This document shows positions 12,365 to 21,859 of a DNA stretch of 64,000 nucleotides, piece by piece; position 1 is the stretch's first letter; each line of letters starts with the position of its first letter. The position numbers and the translations under genes are program-made. The notes beneath the pieces are model-generated. The model was not told the origin of the DNA, ran no database searches, and saw only the letters and a list, made by a program, of their open reading frames with translations. Origin of the DNA: Syncephalis fuscata (taxonomy: Eukaryota; Zoopagomycota; Zoopagomycetes; Zoopagales; Piptocephalidaceae); NCBI GenBank assembly GCA_025786725.1, contig JAHLTZ010000005.1, positions 434,001-498,000 on the forward strand, read 5' to 3'.

Positions 12365-12946
12365 CACTTTTTTCTTTGTATATAGCATCCTCACTTGAAT
12401 GACATGCTTATTTAACAATGTACCTATGCTTGTATACACCATAGAATAATAAATTATATGAATGACTGTCAATGAACCATCAACGACTACAATGATTATG
12501 TATGGCTACCAAGGTAACATGACACGTGAGCTCTATTAGAGTAGTGTAATAGACCAGGGACCCGTCTTTTATTCTTCTATCCTATTATGTGTACTACTGA
12601 GCCGTCTATTGATCGGTCATTTCACTTTGCGTGTGTGCGTGTCTATTGACTATCTTTCATTCCGATAAGGTATGATCGTCTAAATGGTGGGTATTCACGC
12701 CAAGCAGTCACACTAGCGAATACATTAAAGCCACCGCTTGCTCGCCTACTCGCTAGTGACGTCGATATACTTTTTTCACTCTATAACTATTCCTTATGAC
12801 TCTTTGTCAAAAAGATTATTTGCGCCGGCAACAATTCGTACATTCAAGTTACATATCAAGTGTTTAATGTTTAGCCTTCAAGCTAGGTGTTTTTATTCGT
12901 ATTAAAGTGGCCGTGGTATCGTGCTTTTATTTGATCATTATTTACC
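12365..12946. other. Intergenic region
   Basis: Nearly 600 bp between two plus-strand genes. I see no ORF, repeat or RNA gene in it. Confidence 0.6.
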
Positions 12947-14086
12947 ATGGTAAATGTAGTTAAACTCCGTCGTAAAGCATCTGCCGTCTTGAATACGCGG
13001 AAGGCAGATAATAATAATAGGATAAAGCCGAAAAGCTTAGAATCTATGGAGAATAATATTGGTTCAGCCATACAACTAAATGCTTTAAATACCTCTACTG
13101 AATGGTGGCCGGGTATGTCAAAGTATGTGTTACCTGCGGGCGGACATGCTAAGCACAACTCTTCAATATCCACCAATGAAGAGGTAAATTACTCGACGCT
13201 ACCCAATCGTAGTTATTATAATAGACGGGGCCGTAGTAATAGTCCTAGTAGCAGCAATAGCGGCAGTAGCAATAATAGTAAATTAACTAATGCTATGATT
13301 GAAGAGCCAATAATAGTTACACAGCCCTATTCAGTAATGGCACATTCAAAAATGAAGACATTGGAGCGTATTACTTCAATGATTATGCCACGTCGTAATC
13401 GTTCAGAGACAAAAAATAACCTGGCGGTCAATTCATCATCACTAATGACTCAAACAACGGATAAACAATGTATACGTCGTTATCCACGTTTTGGTGCATT
13501 TTTACGTAAATTGGCGCACTTACACCGACCGTCATTTACACCACGTAAAGTGGCAGCAGTAACTACAACAGCAGCAAATAATTTCATTGCACCGTCTACA
13601 CGATTTTACGATCCAATTCGTTTGGCCGACCCATTACCAAGTAGACAATTTTTCATTGATCCACGCCAGCTACAATTCTCCTTACCGTGTATTCCTGACT
13701 CGTTTGCCGATGGTCCTCGCCTTGATAATTTAGTCCGTGCCATACGGACCAATCGACTATCCATTACTGCGTTAATGCCTTTACGGGTACGTCGTGACAC
13801 TACTGGCCAATTGTATGCCATTGATTGCCGTCGATTATACGTGTTACGTAAGGCCAATATTGCACTAGCAACTGCAATAGAAATACCACACGTCATGACC
13901 GAAGAAGAGGTCGAACGGGCCGGTGGTGACAGTATCCGCTTAATGTGCACCTATAATGATACGGACACTTCATCAAGCACCATTACTGCTAATCCATCAT
14001 CTTGTCCCGTGGATCATGTTAAGGAGGAGATCTTTCAGCTTATTGCAGAGATTACCGCAATGCCGACACTTGTCCAAAATACTTAA
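12947..14086 (+). CDS. Protein with a ParB/sulfiredoxin-like-fold C-terminal domain
   Basis: Single uninterrupted exon, 379 residues. Residues 1-200 are basic, Ser/Asn-rich and probably disordered, with a polar run near residue 100. From about residue 215 a compact domain follows: FYDPIRLADPLPS, FIDPRQLQFSLPCIPDSF, then a helix (LDNLVRAIRTN), a strand with ALMPLRVRRD and the turn LYAIDCRRLYVLRKA. The order 'position-defining strand, short helix, IxV-strand, D-x-RRLy-helix' is the pattern of ParB/sulfiredoxin-like domains, in which D-N-RRL binds nucleotide. That similarity is my inference from pattern, and function is unknown. The Asp-Cys-Arg-Arg-Leu loop differs from the usual DNRRL by one residue. 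An acidic C-terminal helix ends the protein. Confidence 0.7.
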   Translation: MVNVVKLRRKASAVLNTRKADNNNRIKPKSLESMENNIGSAIQLNALNTSTEWWPGMSKYVLPAGGHAKHNSSISTNEEVNYSTLPNRSYYNRRGRSNSPSSSNSGSSNNSKLTNAMIEEPIIVTQPYSVMAHSKMKTLERITSMIMPRRNRSETKNNLAVNSSSLMTQTTDKQCIRRYPRFGAFLRKLAHLHRPSFTPRKVAAVTTTAANNFIAPSTRFYDPIRLADPLPSRQFFIDPRQLQFSLPCIPDSFADGPRLDNLVRAIRTNRLSITALMPLRVRRDTTGQLYAIDCRRLYVLRKANIALATAIEIPHVMTEEEVERAGGDSIRLMCTYNDTDTSSSTITANPSSCPVDHVKEEIFQLIAEITAMPTLVQNT

Positions 14087-14209
14087 TGCTTGTTGATCTT
14101 CGTGCACCACCATCTATCTATCCGCTGTTCATACAAGACAATCATCCATTTCATATCTTTAAGTAAATAATGTGCATAACGTTTATTAAATTTGTATATG
14201 TTGTAAATG

Positions 14210-15393
14210 CTATCCTTGTTGTTTGGCCATCAATTTCTGGAATACAGCGAATTCTCGTTTAACGAGTTCAGGACGTGCTTCTAATAGCCAGTCCTTGGCC
14301 AATTTCTCATATCCCTGCATTTACAAATATTTAACTATATGACTGATAAGCAACTAATTAACTCACCAAGCTAGAAAGATATTGTCGATCCGGGGTAAAT
14401 AGATCCGTGCGATTGAATTCAAAATACTCTGAATCAATACGCGGTCCTGCTTTAATATAATCTGGTGCTCTAAAATACATTTAAATATTAATTGCTTTAT
14501 GCTGTTAATAAAAACATACGTTTTAAAATATTCCTGTAAAAGATCATTACAAACTACATTATTGCTTGGCTCATCGGTATCGGATGCATTATCGTGCATA
14601 GTAGAAAGATTGACCAAGTAGACAAGACGACTACCATGTTGTCCTAAAATTTCACAAACGGCTCGTAGATTCTCGATGGTTTGCTTTGAACTGATCTTCA
14701 TTCTAGATGGTATAAATAGATTACTATCATCTACTAATCACTGCTCACACTACTTACTCGCTATCATGTGATCCAAGAATAACCATGGCTATTTCTGCCT
14801 CAATGGCCGTCTTTTCCTTTAAAACTGTTTCGATTAGAGACTCGGTCTGGGCATTAGAGGTTAGCATGCTATCTACTAGTATGCACGATGCGTGTGCGCG
14901 TGTACCTTGGATCCGTCCACATGGGATGTGGGTGCCCAGTCTGCTGAAGTAGTTCCAAACTGACCACGATTCATTACACGCCAACTCTGACGGATGGCCG
15001 TTTCTCGTCGTATACACGACTCCATATAGCCGGCAACGCCTAGAATAATGTTAGATACAATAATGCAATTCACCCTTTGTGTATATTGTCATTTACCTGG
15101 TGTAGAGGCTTTCCATTTATCGCCGAAGCCAAATGCGTTGCCGTCACCTGTTTATTCATCAGTTCAATCAATCGTTGTACGTTTAATAAAGCTCGCAAGA
15201 CATACCGACAATCAGAATAGTATGTTCTCGTGAATCTTTACGCGGATATGGATTCAGTATCCACTAAGACAATATACGAATGAGAAGTAGCTGGTAATGA
15301 TTAGAAAATACTTACACGAATATAATACATACGAAACAGTGTAAAGTAATGACAGATGCGCGCCCATAGCGTTTTAAGCGTTTGAACCACCAT
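14210..15393 (-). CDS. SGNH-hydrolase-fold protein, probably catalytically dead
   Basis: Eight exons: 15393-15316, 15263-15206, 15147-15097, 15039-14906, 14875-14758, 14702-14520, 14469-14367, 14314-14210. The product has an N-terminal hydrophobic/aromatic anchor-like segment. It then has the SGNH block I strand (TILIVGDGNAFGFGD), a block II-like NRGQFGTTSADWAP, a block III-like VILGSHDSE, a lumenal/cytosolic helix pair, and a block V-like TPDRQYLSSLGYEKLAKDW. In active SGNH enzymes block I is GDS and block V is DxxH. Here the Ser position is Gly and the His position is Tyr, so hydrolysis by the usual mechanism is unlikely. All junctions keep frame except exon 4 to 5, where the intron would be only 30 bp and one extra G (AAGG) is needed. 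An indel there, or a different junction, is possible. Confidence 0.72.
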
Positions 15394-15507
15394 GTCTTTA
15401 AGTACTAACTTAACAAAAGGGACAACAAATAAGAATAACAATTGAAATACTTGTGATAATTGCTAATGGTTTTAATCACTGCTGTTGTTATTATTGATGT
15501 CATTGGC

Positions 15508-16048
15508 TATTATTATACGAGAGCTATTTCACTTTGAGTCCCTAGCTTCAAACTGTGACAAAAAATTAATAATTCAAATAATAAACCGACAATCAGTTTT
15601 TACTACTGAGAAGTGTTATTTGTTGTAGTGCCACATCAACTCCGATTGAATTAATCAGTGTCAATTAATCTGCACTATTTTCAATATCCAATATTAGTTT
15701 TAATAAATGTTAAATAGTATTTCATGCTACTTACAATAAAATGTTATGATTTAATTATGCTGTTAATGCAACAGTAGAAGATTGGAAAATAGAAAAGACC
15801 ATTCAGGCGCAAGGAAATCACGCTGTACGTAGTAACAATAACAACAACTGCAGAACGATATGGAATTGCAATCAATGTCTTTTATTAATATTCAATCAAT
15901 CTTTCTACACATGGCCAACAATAATAATGATCGGCCTTGTGAATTTCAAGTAATCAAATGAAAACATTATAACTGTGTTTTGTTACAATTGATTTCAATT
16001 GAAACGAATTTTGCTTTGAAGACTTCAATGTGGGAGTCAAAGTAAAAT
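15508..16048. mobile_element. MITE-like element, copy 1 (imperfect terminal inverted repeats)
   Basis: About 540 bp that recurs in reverse orientation at 39515-40058 with roughly 95% or higher identity. The ends carry related inverted termini: ATTTCACTTTGAGTCCC near 15526 and the reverse complement of GGGAGTCAAAGTAAAAT near 16032, matching at about 14 of 17 positions. There is no ORF, so it looks like a non-autonomous DNA transposon. I could not define target-site duplications. The rest of the 15394-16250 gap holds nothing else I can name. Confidence 0.7.
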
Positions 16049-16250
16049 AAAACCAGTATTGGTATTTTATGTAGTTTTGAAAATGTAAATATCACCTTTA
16101 ATTTAATCTATTATAATTATTATATAGCTTTAATGGTCTATTTCACTATTGCAGATTAGTGTAAATATTATAACTACAATATTAATATAAATTTTAATGT
16201 ACACTCGTCAAATAAACGCAGTATTTTAATTAAATCAAATAAGCATGGAA

Positions 16251-18180
16251 TTAAAAATCGTCTGATTTGGAATAAGATGTAGACGTTTCAATGATTACAC
16301 TAGTTGCACCATAGTCTGTACTGTAGCTATTCTCTACAACATCGCTTTCAGATAAAAATAAAGAAGATTGGCTCGTTGACAAGGTAGATGTTGTCTCGGA
16401 ATTGTCTGGTTTATCTACTAGCAAGGTAAGCGTTTGTGACTGTGCATCTTCGCCAGTAGAATTTGATTCAGAATTGATAATATCAAGGGCAGGTCTAGTA
16501 CTGAATGATGGAATCGAGTCCTCACGACACCAGCGTACAGTTGATATTGGCATTGCTGAACGATTAGCCGTGGAAAATCCACTGGAAAACATCGACCCAA
16601 TAGTTGGACGAGAGTCGTTAGTGGCACGAGCAACGGTATTTGCTCGTTGAACTGGTGAAATCAACCAGTGCGGCTGCCAGGAACGCTGACTTGGCGTCAT
16701 ACGACGCCATTGATTTTTTACCCAGTCTGCCGCGGCAGGGCGTGGTGCAAATGGCGACTGTGGACCATTATCAGCACCTGTATTCCCAATGCCTTTTTCA
16801 ATATTCTGGTCTGCATCATGGCACATCCTACTGCTAGTCTCTCTATTTTCACTTCTAAAGGCAAATTGATAAGGTTGGTTCTTTTTTCGAATACGCCATT
16901 GCGTTTGGAATATAGTACCGACAACAATGCCTACTAGCCAGCCTGCCAATACACCATAGGCAGCAGGTCGAACACTGCGGAATCCTTTTGGTTGTCCTTC
17001 TAACAAAAGCTGCAATGCATTTGTAAATCCAGTGTTTGCCATACAGTCGATACCAAGAATGGTAACAAAAGCGCCGGCCGTCGCGGCTAACAATGCCATG
17101 GTAGCTCGACTGAAGAAAAAGGCAAAGCAGCCAAATCCGGCACCAACGATAGAGGTTGAGACACCGCGTAGTACGGCCAAAGTTGCTGGATTGCTGGGTG
17201 AATTGACTTCACTGAGTTCGACAAACCAAAATCCCAAGGATATACCAAGAATGATATTGGTTGCAATAAGCCCAATAATTGGTTGATAAGCGAATAAACT
17301 GGCGCCACCAAGTGCAAATAATAAAACAAAAAACACAAAGAATACACCACTTGGCGACAGAAATCCACCAATGCGCAAGGCTAGCGAATAGGAAAAGGAC
17401 CTGTAGTACAGCTGGCGATTAAATGGTGTACTTTATAACCAATTTCCACTTACCAATTAATAAAAATCCAGAAAGGAATAGTAATATACGTCGTCCAACT
17501 AGACCCAGCGCACATATAATAAAACCCAATAAGACATACGTGCATGCCGTCAATGTAGAATGTGGTGTAAGATAGAATACTATTGTACAGTAATTAGTCA
17601 AAAGTACACGTATTGATTGTATGGCATTACCTGCAGTAGCCAATGGATTGAATATAGTATTATGGGCAGCATCGATATCTACATCAGTACTGGTTGGAGT
17701 GCTACTGGGTGTTGGACTAGCGGAAGTTGAGCTTGCTGCCGGTGATGCAGTTTTAGTTTGTGAAGCAATCGGCGTGTTTGGAGCAAAGGCTGCAGTCGCT
17801 ATATTGTTTATAGTATTTGTAGGTGGATTGGTATCAAAATTGCTGGGAAAGATGGCCAATGGGCTTGGACTAGCTCCATGAGGTGTGTATTCCAATAATT
17901 GTGGACTATTTGGCACTACAACTAGTTCGGGAGAAGCTGAAGATGAATAGATGGTGGCCGATAACTCAGGTATGGCTGGAGGATCAGGAAGTAGCCATGT
18001 TTTGGCATCTGCCCATATATTGGTGGCATTTGCGGCCGGCAACTGCCAGCTTATCAATGCTAAACAGCTAATAGCAAACACAATACGATACAATGCAAAA
18101 AAGCGCTTCAAGCCTTGACGGTGACGACGACGATTGGCGCACACCAGGCTGCACGGCAGCTCATGGCCATGTTGCTTCAT
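16251..18180 (-). CDS. DUF4203/TMEM198-like membrane protein 1
   Basis: Two exons, 18180-17454 and 17380-16251, join in frame as LSGFLLIALRIGGFLSPSG. The acceptor is the TTCGCTAG at 17381, not the nearer CAG. The product of about 618 residues has a signal sequence (residues 26-50) and a lumenal Ser/Thr/Pro-rich stalk to about residue 170. About seven tightly packed glycine-rich transmembrane helices follow, to about residue 400, then a long polar, Ser-rich cytosolic tail. The helix pattern (LLGFIICALGLVGRRILLF...) and the stalk-plus-7TM design match the DUF4203 (TMEM198-like) family. Two relatives lie at 31.1 and 33.6 kb; this one is the only copy with a long tail. The function of the family in fungi is unknown. 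The frame is intact. Confidence 0.8.
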
Positions 18181-19755
18181 ACTACTAGCTAACGCACTAT
18201 TATCAATAGCGTTGACGAGGCGTGTTAAATTCTATATAGGCACGCGGAAGTGTTAATCTAGAAACATGAAGAGTAGGATAGGTTCAATGGTGCTCGTTAG
18301 TAGTTAAACAGAATTCTATCGGCAACCGCAGACATGGCAGCGGCTAATGTTAAATACATTAAAGGTTACCGAGGACCCAATACGGTATCCATGACAATCA
18401 GCTAAGCGGCAGTCTAATGTTATATCCAACGTAGACATTTATAAGTAAATCTGACGCCGTTGTGTAAACATAAACATCACGTTGTCACATAACAACAATT
18501 GCTTTTTGAGTGATCTACATAAACATTTTATTGTGCAAATCAATAATTGCCATTTACGCCTATTTCTGCTATGTCATTTGTATTGTATTTCCATTTGAAG
18601 TTGCCGATAACAAAGTCATATTAATAATGATGCGTCTTGGCCACGTCATGTCGTTCTATCCTATTGTATTCACGTGAATACAATGTATTTAGATGGATAG
18701 CTGATATTTGCATGTGTCCAAATATCGCTGCTTGTCTTTGTTTTTTTTAGAAAGGCACGTTTCACAAAGTAACTGCCCCTTCCTTCCACATGAATATTCA
18801 CATTTGCGTTTGCACATTTGTTCTTCCATGTGCAAACGCACATGCATTAAACTCGAGATTTTTATGATTGGCCGATGCGTATTACTGTTGTACCCAACGA
18901 CGGTAGCTGGAAAAAGTACAAGGCAGCAACATTATAGCCAAAGAATGCGCGCCCGGCCTTGTGGAAGCAAACGGGTAGAAAACTTAGTATTTCTTTAATA
19001 AACTTGAATTTATATCATTTTGGCTAGGCCCATACTAAACAAGTATCCATGTGCCTATTTTATATAATAATAGCGGTTTTTCTATACTCATTTGTCGCTG
19101 CTTCGGGCTTTCAATCGGTAGAGGCCGATACTCGGCAACTCTCCTTGGTTTGAACACTAAAAGGGAATACTGCGGCAATCAATTTGAATTCACAGCAAAA
19201 CCTGCCTTTGTGGCGGGCCTTGGATTGGATGTGCTCACAATGCACGCATCTGCACTCATGTGTCTCCACGCGTATTGATTGTGAGCTGATTACTGCTAAT
19301 GTTTCGTGACTACGAGCATGGCTTTTTTTGGTGGTGTATTTGCCCCTTACCATACATTAAAGATATTGTTGTGTGCGTGTATATATATATACCATTGCTT
19401 ATTCCGATACATAATAGATCCAACATCATTAATTGTCATTGTTGCTGCCATTTTTTTGCTTAATCTATTTTTTACACTACACTAATACACTAGTTTGCGT
19501 CGTCTACCGTATATAACATTAATTTTTGTTTTGTTGCACGCAACTTGTCGTTGCCACGGCGTTCAATCATACTACGTGCCTATTATTGCCAATAGCTGGT
19601 GTATACGCCTAGCTATATCACTAATAGCACAAATAATACTTGTATCAAACATTTATTGCTAGAAACTATCATTTGTTTGATCATAGACAAAGTATTGATG
19701 TTAATCAACTTTATCTAGTGACCATTGAAATACTATCAAATTACTAAACGACACA
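18181..19755. other. Long intergenic region with one perfect hairpin
   Basis: About 1.6 kb between divergently transcribed genes. Small ORFs (60-96 codons) lack family features or splice support. Notable are the 13-bp perfect hairpin at 18805-18840 (listed separately) and a (TA)n stretch near 19380. Confidence 0.6.
18805..18840. repeat. Perfect 13-bp inverted repeat (hairpin)
   Basis: TGCGTTTGCACAT at 18805-18817 is followed after a 10-nt pyrimidine-rich loop by its exact reverse complement at 18828-18840. It is not followed by a T-run long enough to call a Pol III terminator, so its role is open. Confidence 0.8.
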
Positions 19756-21507
19756 ATGTCGGCTATTCCACCTCTTATAGCCGTCGATGAAAAAAGAAAT
19801 CGACCAAATGTTCCATCCGCATCGGCAACACCCGCTATGCGTGGCCGCAAGCCGCCAGCACTACAGATGAATCAATCAAATGGCGTTAGTAGTAGAGGTA
19901 GGAAACCTCCACCGTCTATTCCCATTATGCCTACTTCTGCTGGAGCTATTAATGCGTCGTCGCAAGAATTGGCCAATAACTTCTGGTCTTCTTCCGGACC
20001 AGGTAGTGATTCATCGATGCCAAAATCAGCACGCATTGCCGTTGGTGCAAGTGCCCCTAGTCCAGGCAGCCCGGTACCAGCTCCGCGGCCGTCAACAGCA
20101 GGAGCGGCTGCAGCAACACTTTTAAAAATCCACGGTCGTCCATCACCTGGTCCTCAATCGCCCGACACGGAAGGTACCAACCCATTTACTGCAAATGCAC
20201 CGCCTGTCATAACACCGCCACCACGTACATCATCTTTATCACCGCAAAGTTCACCGACTACTATACGAGCTCGCGGATTCCCCTTACCTAAAGATAATGC
20301 CACTGCTCCGAATAATAGCCAGCAGCAACAGCAACAGCAGCAGCATAATAATAATAGCCCGATGGGAAAACCCATGGTACCAGCAATGGGTAATGTTATG
20401 CGTAAAATACAGTCACAGCCATCGTTAGGCCCATTAAAGCAATCAGTCAGTCGTGGTCCCTCTCAAGCGCCTATTAATGGTAAATCACCTGCAGAGGATA
20501 CTGCTGGTTCTAATGGGCTAAATGGTCGATCGACCGCCAATCGTTGGCGCCCAGCCCCACCGCCTCCGACGTCATTGACTTCGAATACGGCATCACATCC
20601 AATAACGCCAAATGCATCAATGAAAAAGCCGTCCACACCACCATCTATGTCGACGGCTATGGCAGCTCGTGCAGCGACTACTTTAAAGCCAAAAATGTCT
20701 GCGCCCAATTTGTCTTTACCATCACCAAAAACACCTCGCTGCGTCATTCCCCCGCCTCCATTTGATCCACCACCGGAGCATTTGATTAAGGCACAGCAAC
20801 AAGAACAGCTGCGACAACATGGTCAGGTTGGTTCGCCTGGACTATCCCCTACCTCGCCTAGAGCTGGTAATTTGGCGACTCGACCCATCGAATTACAGCG
20901 TAGTCATAGTGCGGGTTCTGTAGCACAGTCTGCCAACACTAAGGGCAATGTATCGCCATCGGCACCAGCCAAACCGGCTCAAATGCCACTACTTCGTGCT
21001 ACATCGATGAATTCGAAGCCACCGCTTCGTCCAGCTCCCAGTGCTAGCGCAGCACCACCAACACCACCTTCTAATATCAATATCAATTCAACAAATCCAG
21101 CCGATTGGGAACCACGCCCACTTGGCTATCGCATATCCAATAACAATACAAATACAAATACAATTATATCATCAGCATCCTCTATTGCATCTAACGATCA
21201 GCCATCACCTCAACGTGGTTGGCGCTCACGAGCAGAAGAATCTTTAGCATCTGAATCTACACCCAAAACAACCGAACCAAAAGCCGCTGCATCTGCTATG
21301 TCAACCAATACAGAGGGTGGCAAAACATGTGACAAATGTAATGGTAAGTAAATATTTTCTATTTAATATACATAATTAGTTTATTAACAATATACCGTAA
21401 TAATAGGATCAGGCATTCGCACCATTACTCAAATATCAATAGGTCCATCCACAGCCGGCAATTCTGTATGTTCCCGGTGTAGAGGCAAAGGAGTATTACG
21501 AGGATAA
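19756..21507 (+). CDS. Proline/serine-rich disordered protein with C-terminal DnaJ-type zinc finger pair
   Basis: Exons 19756-21343 and 21407-21507 join in frame to give about 562 residues. Residues 1-525 are low-complexity Pro/Ser/Ala/Asn with many PxxP motifs (RGRKPP twice near the start, PPPPFDPPPEH), a short polyglutamine run near residue 190 and many possible phosphosites, suggesting an SH3-binding scaffold. The last 35 residues contain two Cys repeats: CDKCNGSG, which spans the splice junction, and CSRCRGKG. These are the CxxCxGxG units of the DnaJ cysteine-rich zinc domain; a full DnaJ domain has four, so only one zinc site is predicted. No J domain is present. The protein could be an actin- or endocytosis-linked adaptor, but I do not recognise an orthologue. 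The 240 bp after it hold no other gene. Confidence 0.75.
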
Positions 21508-21859
21508 AGCGAGTATTTAATAATAAATGTTTACTATTTTATTTCTATTTAAAAATAGCCCAAATATACTAACTTATTGTTGTTATATTAAAATAATGTT
21601 TATTTCACAACGTTAAAAACAACGCAAAAATAGCATGTCACAATAATCGATGCACTATATTCAAACAAAAGATATGCGTATTGAGGTTCTAGCTAAGAAG
21701 ACAAAAGTAAATGGTTATAAATTCCAGCCATTGTCCAGTCTAGTAATTATTCTTCTTCATCCTCGTCCTCTTCATCTTCGTCGTCCTCTTCATCGTCTTC
21801 TTTATCATCTTCCTCTGAATTTGATTCATAGTGTAAAAGTTCTATGTCGTCATTTGCTG

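Noticed and set aside
16402-17286. Plus-strand ORFs of 65-89 codons opposite DUF4203 protein 1
   Set aside because: They are shadows of a well-supported minus-strand coding exon.
18708-19353. Three ORFs of 75-96 codons in the 18-19.7 kb gap
   Set aside because: No family features, no intron signals that fit, and composition like surrounding noncoding DNA.
20154-20747. Minus-strand ORFs with poly-Cys or Val/Gly-rich content
   Set aside because: They are antisense readings of the proline-rich gene; the poly-Cys comes from its CAG-type glutamine run.
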